A DNA stretch of 64,000 bases from the NCBI GenBank assembly GCA_015847255.1, contig JADLZK010009250.1, positions 124,001 through 188,000 of the forward strand, written 5' to 3'. This document shows, one piece after another, positions 12,574 to 24,794 of the stretch. Under the pieces are notes generated by a model, which was not told the origin of the DNA, searched no databases, and was given only the letters and a program-made list of their open reading frames with translations. This DNA is from Hyparrhenia diplandra. Lineage: Eukaryota; Streptophyta; Magnoliopsida; Poales; Poaceae. The translations under genes were made by a program, and so were the position numbers. Numbering within the stretch: position 1 is the stretch's first letter; every line of letters starts with the position of its first letter.

Positions 12574-14193
12574 CCCACGGTCAGAGGCCAACTTGGACTT
12601 ACTGACACAATCTAAGCGCGTAGAGTCTGCTGGATTCTACGACTGTCCTGTCCGAGGCATTTGAGTATCAACTGAGGCGTGACGAAAACATAGTACTGAG
12701 TTCTCGCAGTGTTGTCACCCATGTGTTTGGTTCGAGCATTGTTTACACAAATGTAAATTAATCCAGTTATAAACTGGAAAGAGTTGCAATTACATCTGGT
12801 GAGGGCGGGATCGGATCTGAATAGCCTAGTATCCCCGATTACACTGATGGAATACGGCCGGACTTCTCTCTGCAATGCATTCACGCGAACCAAACCAAAC
12901 CGCTATTGAACACGGTACTTAACTTGACGCAAACACAATCACACACTTGAGGTCTTGAAACCCCTTCCCCAAGGATGATTATTATTATAGATAGATTAGG
13001 CACGAGACAGCCACACAGCCGTGCCGGCCACGACAGCTGATCTGGAAAATTCAGCTCCCCTCGTCTCGCTTTCAGGTACCAGGAAGCTAGGCAGGGAAAG
13101 AAGCGGCAGCGAAATTGCTAACGCGTAAAATGACGGATCACGTATCAGCGGTCGTTGTCATATACTACTAGTAGGATCAGATCAGTCGGCCGTGCCGTTG
13201 TCATGTGATGTATGATGATGACCAGTCGGGAGTCGGCCACGCCCGTGCCACTGCACAAGCCAATAAAACTCCGCCAAATCTCAGTGAGGAGAGATGATCG
13301 AGCCGTCCACGAGTTGCTAAGCCGATTGAATTGCAAGCGGTAGTACATGCACATCCATCCAGTTGTCCTTTGGGCTTTGGCTGTTTGACCATAACTGTTG
13401 TTACTAGTGAGTCTTACTGGTGATTTTGTTGGATTAATTAGCTCTTTGCCGGTGACTGAGTTCACGCGACCAGCAGCGCAAATCCAAGTGTGGAAAGTAC
13501 ATCACGATGTTATTGTACTCCGCCGCACGGTCCCAGAGCACGTCCGCACGTGGGTGAAGCATGGCGACAACCGAAAACGAAGGATCATGCTTCAACGAAG
13601 CAGCAGGCACCAGCTCGTGACCCGACTGCCGCGTAAGGGAACGAGAACGTGATGGCCCAGGCCTTGGCGGGTGAGACCGTACCACACTAGACCCCATCCA
13701 GGATATTTATGAGGCTCCATCCAGTTCACCACGTTCATCGTCCCAGGATGGGTCCGTGACTAAAGAAAACGTCACAAACTGTAGCATTTATATCTGTACT
13801 ACGTGTACACTCTAGTGAGCGTGCCGGCACCGGTGCCTGCCAAGTGCCACCTCGACGTAAATCCGTCATCTCCAAAGACTTTTCAAGTTGGTCACCTCTA
13901 ACTTCAGAAATTTGGAACTTTTCAAGTTGCTCACTTCTAACTTCAGAAAACCAGTGCTCTCCTGATTTTAGGCATACCGTACCCAACCCCAGTTTTTTCC
14001 TTGCTGCTGCGGTTCATCTACTATGTGCGCGCACAATCTGCAAGTAGAAAAGAAAAACATCATCATAAATTTAATTTTAGAAGCATTAGTGAGCAATTTA
14101 GAACTGTTTTTTTATATACATATAAATAAAATGCCGGCAAGTTGCTCACTGCTCGCTCTTCTACATAACTCGCAGGTAGTAGTAGTACGAGTT
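12574..14193. other. Intergenic, no gene seen
   Basis: No coding sequence of recognisable type is present. A two-copy tandem repeat of 39 bp occurs at 13879-13952 (unit CTTTTCAAGTTGGTCACCTC and onward). Nothing else is supported. Confidence 0.5.
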
Positions 14194-14840
14194 GTACTAG
14201 TTGAGGGTCCCGTCAAGTAGTAGCCTCGTAAACAGTGGCCGGCCGGTGCCGTCATTGTCAGGCCCCATGACCATGACAGTAGCCAACCAGCTAGTACTCC
14301 GTACTCCCAATTATTTTTGGCCGGTTGGCAGCTTCCTCGCAAACTCGTCTTCTCGTCTCGTGGGCCAACAAGTTCAGGTCAGGTCAGGTCCTGCCTGACT
14401 CACGAGCATCCGCAGTCGGCACGGCACGCAGCGCAGCTCCACTGCACACCCAACCTTGACCTGACCGCCATAACATCGGCAGGCAGGCGGGCGTCACCCT
14501 CGAGTGCTTGAGCACCACCTGTCCACGCGCCCACCCCCACGTGGCCCCTCTGCCTCACATGGCGTGTGGGGCCCACATCACCATCAAAGCCACCGGAACC
14601 ACCACCGCCGTTTCCTTCCTCCCATCATCAGCCTCTGGCTCCGTCCGTTCACACCACTAGTAGTCCTCTCCTCCAAGGGCGATCTCAGCGTCCTATAAAA
14701 AATTTGAAAACTCCTAGCGACCCTGCGCCCCTGCGCCGCACCCCACGTGTCAGCACGGCACTGGATGCCGCCAGTGGCCAAGACGCCTATATCTAGCAAT
14801 CATCTGGGGAGAAGCCTCCAACTTGCATCGTAGGTCTCCC
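14194..14840 (+). repeat. Upstream copy of the duplicated HIPP promoter
   Basis: This block matches 15366-15967 over almost its whole length with small indels. It includes the CAGTGGCCGGCCGGTGCCGT segment, the CACGTGGCCCC box and a TATA-like CCTATAAAAAATTTGAAAA at about 14691-14709. It is not followed by a HIPP first exon, so it is a duplicated promoter without its own gene. Confidence 0.85.
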
Positions 14841-15109
14841 TCTTCTCTCAGGCTGTCTCCAACAAGAGAGGCAAACTCCAAAAATGCATCCGCTTCAGTC
14901 TTTGTGCCTCCCAAAAAACACTCTCCAACAGATGATGCAAACAGTGACCACCGGAGGCGCGGGTACTCTCCCAATGGATTGGCAATAATACGTCGTCTCT
15001 CTCCTGCCGATGCAAACATTCCCGGTGGACCAACCCAACCCTTGATTTTCATCCAAACGGGGAGGACGGGAGGGCTCCCACCCGGCTCTTTCTCCACTCT
15101 CCGACCGTG
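14841..15109. other. Sequence between the two promoter copies, unassigned
   Basis: It begins GGCTGTCTCCAACAAGAG, a phrase common at the ends of grass MITEs. No matching opposite end was found, and no gene is visible. Confidence 0.3.
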
Positions 15110-15360
15110 GGCCTTGTTTTAGATGGCAAATATTTGAAACCGAATGTCACATCGTGAAGACGCTTCGTTTGTTAGTGGTAAATATCATCCTCCACGAGTA
15201 ACTAGGCTTAAAAAGAATCGCGAATGTACATCTAAACTGTGTAATTAGTTATTTTTATCTACATTTAATACGCCAAACATATGCCTTTTGGTGTATTTAA
15301 CGTGACGTGATGGAGAAAGCGAGTAAAAAATATTTAAACTTTAGCCATCTAAACAAGGCC
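15110..15360. mobile_element. MITE between the HIPP promoter copies
   Basis: The ends are inverted repeats: GGCCTTGTTTTAGATGGC on the left and GCCATCTAAACAAGGCC on the right. The element is about 250 bp, AT-rich and non-coding. It separates the two promoter copies. Confidence 0.75.
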
Positions 15361-15365
15361 TAGGA

Positions 15366-16044
15366 GTACTAGCTGAGGGTCACGTCAAGCAGTAACCTCG
15401 TAAACAGTGGCCGGCCGGTGCCGTCATTGTCAGGCCCCATGACCATGACAGTAGCCAACCAGCTAGTCCGTACTCCCAATTATTTTTGGCCGGTTGGCAG
15501 CTTCCTCGCAAACTCGTCTTCTCGTCTCGTGGGCCAACAAGTTCAGGTCAGGGTCAGGTCCTGCCTGACTCACGAGCATCCGCAGTCGGCGGCGGCACGC
15601 AGCGCAGCTCCACTGCACACCCAACCTTGACCTGACCGCCATAACATCGGCAGGCGGGGTCCATCGGCCTTGAGCACCACCTGTCCACGCGGGTGCCCCC
15701 ACGTGGCCCCTCTGCCTCCATGGCGTGTGGGGCCCACATCACCATCAAAGCCACTGGAACCACCACCGCCGTTTCCGGTTCCTCCCATCATCAGCGGCCC
15801 AGCTCCGTCCGTTGTGCATCCGCGATGTTTGAGTCCTATAAAAAATTTGAAAAGGGTAAGATGTGCCGCACCCGATGTTCAGCACGGTTGGATGCCGCCT
15901 GTGGCCAAGACGCCTAGATGCAAACCATCTGGGAATAGGCCTCAATGGTATTCATCGTAGGTCTCCAGCCTCAACACGACTCACAGTGCGTGCGCTTTGT
16001 ACTCGAAAAAAAAACGCAGAGCAGATCAGCAGAGCAAGCACAAG
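15366..16044 (+). promoter_or_regulatory. Promoter and 5' leader of the HIPP gene (proximal copy)
   Basis: This is the second copy of the duplicated block. It holds a G-box-like CACGTGGCCCC near 15700 and a TATA box CCTATAAAAAATTTG at about 15835. The leader after it leads to the ATG at 16045. The TATA-to-ATG distance of about 210 bp is reasonable. Confidence 0.7.
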
Positions 16045-16645
16045 ATGGGCATCGTCGACGTCGTCTCCGAGTACTGCTCCTTGCCGAGGACTCGCCGGCA
16101 TCTCAAGAAGAGGAAGCAGTTCCAGGTACATACACACACCATCTACCTATCTTCCAATGAATCTTGTCCTGTTTCTGTTCGTATCAATCCATCCATATCC
16201 CTGCTCAAAACCCCAACAACTGACCTGACCTCAACACTGCATCCATCCATACAAACAGACGGTGGAGATGAAGGTGCGGATCGACTGCGAAGGCTGCGAG
16301 CGCAAGGTGAAGAAGGCGTTGGAGGACATGAAGGGCGTGAGCTCAGTGGAGGTGACGGCGAAGCAGAACAAGGTGACGGTGACGGGGTACGTGGACGCCG
16401 CCAAGGTCATGCGCCGGGTCGCCTACAAGACGGGCAAGCGCGTGGAGCCGTGGCCCTACGTGCCCTACGAGATGGTGGCGCACCCCTACGCGCCGGGGGC
16501 CTACGACAAGAAGGCACCCGCTGGGTACGTCCGCAACGTCGTCGCTGACCCGACCGCCGCGCCGCTCGCCAGAGCGTCGTCGACCGAGGTCAGGTACACC
16601 GCCGCCTTCAGCGACGAGAACCCCAACGCCTGCTCCGTCATGTAG
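16045..16645 (+). CDS. Heavy-metal-associated isoprenylated plant protein (HIPP), two exons, 155 aa
   Basis: HIPPs bind metal ions through an HMA domain and are anchored to membranes or nuclear partners by a prenyl group; they act in metal handling and stress responses. Exon 1 is 16045-16125 and exon 2 is 16259-16645, with a GT-AG intron in phase 0. The start MGIVDVVSEYC and the basic stretch HLKKRKQFQ precede the HMA fold. The metal-binding CxxC is in RIDCEGCERKVKK (Cys37 and Cys40). The signatures RVEPWPYVPYEMVAHPYAPG and ASSTEVRYTAAFSDENPNAC are typical of the HIPP20-27 subgroup. The last four residues, CSVM, are a CaaX farnesylation site. The frame is intact, unlike its neighbours. The promoter lies in a duplicated block. 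Family assignment is firm; the exact member number is not. Confidence 0.95.
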
Positions 16646-17933
16646 ATGTGTTGTTGGACCGTGGCCGTGCCTGCCTCAAGAAGAAGGTGGTGGTGCTGGT
16701 GGCAGCAGCTTAATTTCCTTCTGGTGGTGTACTAGCTTTGTTGCTGTTGGAGATTTTGCTATCTTTTATTTGTTTATTTATTTTTTTTCTCCTTTCCGGT
16801 TTGGTGTACTAGCTTAGAAGATTGTAGTAGTGTATTTTGGTTTTGTGAAAAGAATGAGTTTGTAATGGTAGTAATTTGTAGGAGTGTTGTGGAAACTGGA
16901 TCGGCAAAATCAGTCGTCCTTGCTCTTGCTACCAATGATTGGGTTCCAAAGTGACGTGCAAATATCTTAGTAGCAGCAGCGTGCTACTAGTAGTAGTGGT
17001 TTGGGTATGGATTTGAGCACTGATGAGACGAGACGCGCCGGTGCATTATTTCGGTGGTTGCAAACGCCAAACGGTAGGTACCCAAAGGTCTTTGGACGGC
17101 CACTTTAATTTGGGTTGGTGAGCGGTCAGGTATTAGTTGCAAACTTGGAATTGACACCACGGGGTTCACAAATTTTGATAAACTAATAGTTTAGTTAAAG
17201 TCGAAAAAATCAAAGTTGTTCTGCTGGTTGGCGTTCATCACTGATCCTTGAGTACGACTCCTATACTAATCTCCCTCCTCCCTCCTCCCTCGGTTCCTTT
17301 TGGGTCTTTCTTAGGTCTTAGGCAAGTTTCAGTTTTTTTAGGGGAATTTCTGTTTACTTATAGGAAACAAACAAATAAAATTAGTAGATACTTGACGATT
17401 TGGAGGCCCAGAGAACCCATGGGCCACGGTCGTACTACTCCCTTCGTTCGTTCATAAATCTCTGCCATTATACTAAAAAAAAATATTGATATTTATAGTA
17501 CTTAATTAGTACGAAAGATCTTCAAAACTAGGTTTTAACAACAATTTTTTTGAACACTAAGGGCCATTCCTGGAAATATGTCCAGTCAATAAATGCCACG
17601 TGAGATTGCGATTAATTAATCAAACAATCATGAATCTGTCAGTTCGGCTGATCGAGCATTCCCTTCCTACTTGTATGCAAGGCACATCAGGATTGCCGAT
17701 GCTGAATCTTCAAAATCACATCACATGCAATTTTGATGTGGTCAGCTAGGAGAGCATAACATTATACAGTAAACACAACCAAGCTCCCAAATCAAAACAC
17801 TGTTCCTCGGTGATGGTACTTCATATCTGACAGAGCATTATTGCATATTAACTTAATTCTGGCAAAATTTTGAATAGCCTCCATGTATAGGCACAGTTTC
17901 GACTAAACTCTTCAAAAGAATGTTGTCAAAATT
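16646..17933. other. 3' region of HIPP and gap to the convergent PGES2-like gene
   Basis: The HIPP 3' UTR probably runs to about 16900; it is T-rich with AGAATGAGTTTGTAATGG near 16850. A decayed Stowaway-like end (TACTCCCTTCGTTCG) lies near 17437. No further gene is seen. Confidence 0.5.
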
Positions 17934-20900
17934 CTAGTTTCCTTCTGCCTCCTGTATTCTTGATGGTTCTCCAACTGCAACTTCCATGCGTTGGTACCAA
18001 TCACCGATTTCAGTATTCTCAACCATGTCTTTTCCTGAACTCAAGTATCGGATAGGTCTCAGAACACCAAACACGGCAAGATCTGCCAAGTTAGGCTTGG
18101 AACCACCTGGAGGAACAGCCACAGTAAGTATTGCTTCAAGAAATAAAATTATCTCTATTGTATGCCCTTGCTTTTAGCAAATGAATAAATATGATACCTA
18201 GGAAATCTCTTCCATTCAGGGCTTCGATCCATGTATTGGCAGCATCATACAACGAAGCTCGCTCATCAGTTATGTTGTATTTCTTCTTTAGCTTCTTAGA
18301 TACCATGTACATGATAGCAGCACCAGCATACTTCACGGCAAACCTCTCTGTAAAACTGAAATTACCTGCATAACAACGGTTTGGAGAAGAGCATTTATTG
18401 TCACATGTGAAAATAATAAGTAATAAAATCATGAGTCACACAACTCAAGTAAATTTTTGCAATCATCCACATAGAAAAATGATAACCCTTACATCTGTTG
18501 GTACAGTATAAAATAGATGTTAGTCCAATGTCAAAAATCATTGGAAGATAAGTCAGAAAACCAAAACTGCAAGCATTCTACAGCTCTACAAGTTGCTGGA
18601 CAGAGCAATGAAAGCATAGATTTGTACGAAAGCACACCGTGTACAAAAGCATTCCAGCCACGTCCTGTACATGAAACTCCTGCCATTTGCTTTAAAAAGG
18701 AACCAAAATTGCATTCATTTTTCTGGACAACCATCAGGATAGGAAACAACCCTATTGTGTATGAGACCGCATACATAATGTGTGTTTTAGAAAATGTTTG
18801 TTTGCAGAGTTCACAAGATTCATCAATGATCAAGACTGACTGTTGTTTGTTTACAGAATTCACAAGATCAAGAATGTTAGGTACCGTGTACAGAGCAAAA
18901 AGGCAAAAAATTGATGTATTTTCTGGTATCTAAATAAAACATCCAAAAACAATTTGATGTATGTACTATCTCTGAGCTGATGCAAAATCCCAAGAAAAAA
19001 GAAGGATCTGGTGTGCTTGTATCTCTGAACTGATGTAAATCACCAGAAAAAAGGCAATCTAAGCAATTGAATGTATCCATAAAACGAAAATGATGAAAAA
19101 AAAAGATGAAACTTTAAATGCACCTCTGAAAACTGATGAAGAATCACCAGCTTTTCGACAGAACCACCAAAAAAAGAAATATCACGCATTCAACATTCTA
19201 GCTATATGTGCCCATGGTGTTGCCATAGTTCACACAGTATCTGACAATGCGACCCCCAAAATAAGTTTAATAGTTCATCAACACTCAAAACTCACAGATA
19301 AAAGAAAAGATGATGGGGCCCCTGCTCTTTAAGACTTGGCAACCATATGGGGCCATATCAATCACAAAATTCAAGTTCTGAATATTACATGATACATTCA
19401 TTTTTTTTCTCGATCGAACTCCAGGATACATTTCTTGCTCCATGCCAGCCCATAAAGGATAACAATCCAGAAAGGATCCTACTTTCTGAGGAAGGTATAA
19501 TTGTCTTTTGTAAGGACCCTGAGCTCTGATAATATCTAGGGCATAAAAGTGTTAAATACTCCTTTATATATTGTCACAGGATGGATTTTTGGCCCCAAGG
19601 CCAAAACACTATATTTCAATATAGTGTTTGGCTATTGTCACTGAAAATCAATGTGGTAGCCAAAATTTCCAATAGTAGCAGCCAGGAAGCGCCAAATGAT
19701 GCTGTTGAAATACCAAAATTATAGCATGATTTGACACAGATACACTTCACACCGTTGCTCATTATGGAATTCAGAATTTTTACATCATCATATCAGCTTG
19801 ATTTGAAAGCAGATATGAACCAAAAACCACCAATTAGTAAATGAATCCTTATTCTATGTAACAATTTATGATTGTGTGCCATATGTAATTCTCAATAAGT
19901 AGAGCGTGAGCTTAAATTTGCACAGGTGTTCAGTTATAGTGGGCAGTGCTCACCTCAATAAATTCAATTTTGCAGTAGAGGAAAAATACTGAAAGTGCAT
20001 CTCTAAAGTTCAATTCAATGTATGAAAACGAAAGGAATTATAGGAGGATATGTACAACAGATTTGAGAATATATCAAATTACCATGTTTTGCAATGTAGT
20101 CAAAAGATTCTAGAGCTTCTGAAGTTGTCCGATATATGTTGGGAGACAAGACATGCACAAGGTGTTCATCAACCCACCTAGATCAAGGGAAAAATATTAG
20201 AAGATAAAATAGCAATGTTTTCAAAGAGCACAAGGCCCTAGAGTGGTGGTCAAGCTCAAATGTTCTAGAGCATTTGAGGTTATCCGATATATGTTAGGAG
20301 GCAAGATATGCACAAGGTGCTCAGCACCCCACCTAGATCAAGGAAAATTATTAGAAGGAAAAGATAAAATAGCTATGTTTCAAAGAGCACAAAACCACAA
20401 AGTGGCAGTCAGGCTAAAAAGTGCCCATGCGCCTTCTGTCATATTGTTAAAATGAACATGTAAAAAGTAGAGAAAAAACACCTATAAAAAATGCCAGTAA
20501 ACAAAGTGTTAGCATGCCTAGAGCATAGGAAACTTCTTTTTAAGCACTGGTTTAGGCATAACTATTCAGATAATGGTGGCGAAAGGGGGATTCATAAGAA
20601 CTGTTACCAATATAATACCAGTTCACCCCCAAATGGGCAGAACTGATTGAGTTCGCCAAAGTTTATTGGAACATGCGTGTATGCGTAGTTATCTATACCT
20701 ACTAATAAAGAGAGAAAATTTCAGTCCCACCTCTTTTTTTTTCACTTTTTTTTTTCTGCCACCGTTTTTCCGCCTTTCTGTTCGTTCCGTCGTTTATTTG
20801 GTCTATTGCAACCGTAACGTGAAGAGAAGAAACTCTCCCACATAGCCGATCTAATTAATCTCAGTCCAAACAGAATAGAGCTAGATAACAGATAGAGTCC

Positions 20901-21099
20901 TTGTCCGATATCAATTCCATAACCCGGAGAAAGAACTCGCCGCAGCTGCGCATGAGATACGGTTGTGTCTAATCATGAATAAATTTATATCCTATTTCCC
21001 TTAATCACGGTTGAAGGCTTGGGACGGCCACTTAGATGCACTTGAAAGAGGGCCCACTCAAAGCCGCTAGGAATTCCTTCCGTGACCATGGTTGGCTGA

Positions 21100-21136
<37 letters not shown>

Positions 21137-23340
21137 TAGCGAGTACTTAATCAATTGAGCAGCGCATCATGGCAACAACACCGGCCACCATGCTGCCCAC
21201 CTTGAGGTCCTTGACCTTGTGCAGTGCCAACCCAATTTTTCACAGTGGTCGGTGCACCATGACACATGTCACCTGGCTGTGGCCGCTGTGCCGCCGTTTT
21301 AAGTCGCCTTGCAATGGTCGCTATGCTCACAAGCAACTCCGTCATGCTACAACTCCTATCGTCGATAGGATATTTTAAGTCGCCTTGCAATGGTCGCTAT
21401 GCTCACAAGCAACTCCGTCATGCTACAACTCCTATCGTTGATAGGATATTAATTAAATTATAGTCCCGTTGCAACGCACGGACATTTTTGCTAGTAAAAG
21501 AAAAGTAATTCACAAATATTTTAAGAAACTAGCAGAACCTGAAATTCAAAGAAAATTTAATTTGCAGCTTTTTTGTTTACTTTATGGTTATTAAGCCATT
21601 TTTATCTCACTACATAAAGCCTGCACCTGATGTTCACATAGAAAAGTACAGACTTGTGCATGAAGGTTAAGAACAATGTGAGGGCACGTTACCACTACTA
21701 AAAGTGAAATCACAAAAAACTTCATTACTTTTAACCTCCAGACCATGTGTTCAATGAATTTTTGAAGTGATAAGCAATAATTTAAATAGTAATTAATGAA
21801 AGTAATAGATAAGATACCTTCGCCATTTTGCTTCCTCATCATTAGTGAGTTCATCAGGCTTGATCCTGTGCTGTAGTATATTGATTATCTCTGCCAATAA
21901 GATAGCAAAAATGCCAAAGAACTTCATTGTTTAGCTCATATGAAAAAAGAGCATGTAATTTGTAATTATCACAATGTAAAAGGAAACAAAAACTATGTGA
22001 CAGCAAAGAATAACCTGATGAATCAACAAGCTCTTCACCATCTACTGTCAATATTGGGACTTTCTTGTAATCAGACCACTTGATTTCCTTTTTGCTCAAT
22101 GGATTAACTTCCACAACTTTATATGGTATATCATGATAGTCTAAAAGGCTGAGATGAAGGCAATTGAGAAAAAGTTAATGTCATGGCAGTGGGAACATGC
22201 AGCTTCAAAACATAAGTATATTGTTCTCAAGCAGACAATCTGTATAGTTCTCCCGCAGTTATGAAACGTTAACACCAACATTTTTACAAAATGTATTCCA
22301 TTTCATTACCCTCACATTTCGTAAAACTCTTTGGTATCAACTACTATTAGTATTTACTGTGCTATAGAGTTCATGTACCAAACCCTGTCAAACATTGGCA
22401 TGAAGAACAAAGACAAACCACATTCCAAATTTAAAATTTAAACATGGAGCAAATTGCTATCATATCCTACTTCAGAAACATTACAGTTTCTATATTTATA
22501 CTAATATAAAAAGAGAGTATAACTCGTTGCTGCATATGGTTTACCAAGAACATTCATCCCTTGGATCATCTCTCACTATAATATCTCATTCATTGTGAAA
22601 ATGTGAACCCAAACAACCATGACAGAATTAAACAATTTTATAATTTGTCTGTTTTCTTGCCACCAATTAATACATTAACCATAGCAAATCCCACTAATAA
22701 AATAGCAAATCCAGATAAATGGCCCCTTCCACGAGTAGCCCTCGTGTGATCAACTTATTGGTCATGTATCACCGTCATCTTCAGCAATCTAGCACTCCTC
22801 TCAGTAGTGATGCACTGTTTTGTGATGGATGCTTGCTTCTTAACAGATTAAGTGCATCTATTGTGTTTGTTTTATTCATCTATAAGATGCCAGACCTTTT
22901 TAAAAAAACCCATATATTCCTACACGAAATGGGTGGGAAAAAAACATCACCTGATCCCATAAGTAAGCAGAAAACTGATTTCAAACGTAACATACACTGG
23001 AAGGTGTCTCACCTCTGACCTTGTTGCAGAAGGGGCACGCCTGGTACTGGTAGAGCACCACGTTCTGTGGCAACAGATCCGGCTGTGGCCGCTCCTTGGC
23101 CTTGGCCTCCGCCGCCGCTACGGTAGCGAAGGTAAGGGAGAAGGACACTGCGCCGGCAACCCCAGTAGGTATCACCCTCGAGGACGGAAGCGGCGAACGG
23201 GGCGGCGGCACCGGAACCGGCGTGGCGCACCACCCGCGCGCCGGCGGCGGCGGCCGTGGCGGGGAGGCTGCGCCGTTTAGATGGCGCGCGGAGAGGAGGG
23301 AACGGGAGACTAGGGTCTGCGCCGCTCGCAGCGACCTCAT
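17934..23340 (-). CDS. Prostaglandin E synthase 2-like protein (glutaredoxin/GST fold), six exons, about 323 aa
   Basis: The family joins an N-terminal thioredoxin/glutaredoxin-like domain to a C-terminal GST-like domain. The plant function is not settled. Exons in transcript order: 23340-23013, 22148-22015, 21890-21818, 20177-20083, 18365-18198, 18106-17934; splice junctions are GT-AG on the minus strand. The N terminus (MRSLRAAQTLVSRSLLSARH) looks like an organelle-targeting peptide, followed by a hydrophobic stretch near residues 60-80. The redox motif is YQACPFCNKVR (Cys102, Cys105). Later matches include EVNPLSKKEIKWSDYKKVPI, KYAGAAIMYMVSKKLKKK, DERASLYDAANTWIEALNGR and SKPNLADLAVFGVLRPIRYL. 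At 22142-22145 exon 2 is one base short in a homopolymer. Allowing for it gives 972 coding bases. A decayed copy of exon 4 lies in intron 3, and a nested transposon sits 40 bp before the start codon. Confidence 0.9.
19600..19632. other. Short near-perfect hairpin in PGES2-like intron 4
   Basis: GCCAAAACACTATAT and ATATAGTGTTTGGC pair across a four-base loop, TTCA, with one bulged A. It may be the core of a small transposon relic. No protein or RNA gene is implied. Confidence 0.5.
20248..20400 (-). pseudogene. Decayed tandem copy of PGES2-like exon 4
   Basis: The minus-strand stretch 20332-20250 repeats real exon 4 (20177-20083) and is preceded by the same CTAG acceptor. It can still be read as WGAEHLVHILPPNIYR, close to the real WVDEHLVHVLSPNIYR. 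The flanking intron sequence (20333-20400) also repeats 20178-20240, so about 155 bp was duplicated. The copy has diverged by many substitutions and its 3' part lacks the GT donor, so it should not splice as a cassette exon. Confidence 0.8.
20692..21494 (+). mobile_element. Helitron-like element 1 (non-autonomous), in PGES2-like intron 3
   Basis: The 5' end is TCTATACCTACTAATAAAG after a host A. The 3' end has a short stem (CCGT/ACGG in CCCGTTGCAACGCACGG), then ATTTTTGCTAG followed by a host T. This matches Helitron rules: TC start, CTRR end, hairpin about 10 bases before the end, insertion between A and T. The interior has a long T tract (about 21100-21136) and a 76-bp tandem repeat; no Rep/helicase is encoded. 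Confidence 0.8.
21297..21448. repeat. 76-bp tandem repeat (two copies) inside Helitron-like element 1
   Basis: Units at 21297-21372 and 21373-21448 are nearly identical, beginning TTTTAAGTCGCCTTGCAATG. They lie just before the Helitron 3' end. Confidence 0.85.
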
Positions 23341-23508
23341 CTTGGCAAGGTTCTAGGGTTTGGCCTGGTCGGCGCGGCGCAGTGGCGAAGCTACGTTCAA
23401 GCGACGGGATCGGACGACCCCGACGAATTTGGGCGCTTGTACCAGCGATTTTTTGCAGGCTTAGACCCCACTAAAAATACGTACGACCCCGGCAGGCGTC
23501 GCCATTGG

Positions 23509-24794
23509 GGATTTTTTTTTAAAAATTTTACCCTTTTTCAAAATAAATTTCAAGTGTATCCCTGGTTTGAAACAAATTACACCAGGGTATCCCTTTTTAT
23601 CGCGCCATCTCTCCGATGGCGTGATTTTACACATGTCGGCGCCACGCGTGTGGCGGCGGCGACCGGTGCATCCATGGTGGCGGGGTGGCGTTGACCACGT
23701 CGCGCCCGCCAAGCAAGGCGCGACGGCCGTGCATGCATGCCGTCTTGTGGTAATTGTTTGTTTGTGCCATGGCTCTGTGTAGTGCATGTGTTTAGATCCA
23801 TAGAATTTAGAAAAAAATGACACATCGAGACACTATAGCACTTTTGTTTGTTTGTGGTAATTGTTGTCCTACAATAACCTAACTAGGTTCAAAAAGATTC
23901 GCCTCGTCGTGTACATCAAAACTATATAATTTGTTTTTTTATTTAACTATATTTAGTGCTCCATATGTGAGGTAAAAGATTTAATGTGATAGGTTAATAG
24001 TGAATTTTGGAGCAGTGCATGCTGCATGTGCTGCTGCCGTGCCTTGCTTTTAATAAGTGGCAGAGAGAAGGCCCGGAGGAAAAAACAATAGCCCTATGAG
24101 ATTCCAAAATTTCTCTCTAAAATTTATTATTGACCTATCACATCAAATCTTTTAATTATATAGTTTTGATGTACACGACGAGACAAATCTTTTTAAGTCT
24201 AGTTAGGTTATGGTAGGACAACAATTACCATAAACAAACAAAAAGTGCTATAGTGTCCGATGTGACATTTTTCCCAAATTCCATTGATCCTAAACAAATC
24301 AGCTGGCATGTGGTGCTGCCGTTGCCTTGCTTTTTTAATATAAGTGGCAGGGAGAAGGCCCATAGGAAAAAACAATAGCCCTATGAGATTCCAAAATTCT
24401 CTATCCAAAATTTACTATTCACCCATCACATTAAATCTATTACCTCACATATGTCGCGCCTAAACCATGCTTTGGATAGGACTTTGTAGTGTCGATGCGA
24501 TATTTTTTTCCCAAAACTGGATAGGACTTTGTAGTATTATTTGCATGGATCTCAGCTCGGTCCGTCGCGCCGCATGCACCGGGCGCGATGTTCGGGGCCC
24601 GCGTCATACCACGCCAAAGAACCGGTCAACCCGACCGCCAGCGTGGTGCACGGCCGCGCCACATGCGTGGCGCGGCATGTGTAAAAATCACTCCACCGGA
24701 GATGGCGCGACAAAAGGGATACCCGGTGTAATTTGTTTCAAATCGGGATACACTTGAAATTTATTTTGAAAAAGGGCAAAATTTAAAAAAATCC
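23509..24794. mobile_element. Mutator-like element (MULE) nested in the hAT element
   Basis: A perfect 9-bp duplication CGCCATTGG flanks the element (23500-23508 and 24795-24803), the length typical of Mutator. Long terminal inverted repeats of over 200 bp start GGATTTTTTT and share TTTCAAAATAAATTTCAAGT, then a GC-rich part. The interior holds another fold-back sequence rather than a transposase. Confidence 0.82.
23789..24296. mobile_element. Fold-back element inside the MULE
   Basis: The two halves are inverted copies: TGTTTAGATCCATAGAATTT with GACACTATAGCACTTTTGTT on the left, and the reverse complement on the right up to about 24296. Shared inner motifs include ACATCAAAACTATATAATT. It is non-coding; its transcript would form a long hairpin. 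Confidence 0.7.

Noticed and set aside
22499..22730. A fourth Helitron beginning TATACTAATATAAAAAGAGAG
   Set aside because: The start is similar, but no hairpin plus CTAG end was found downstream.
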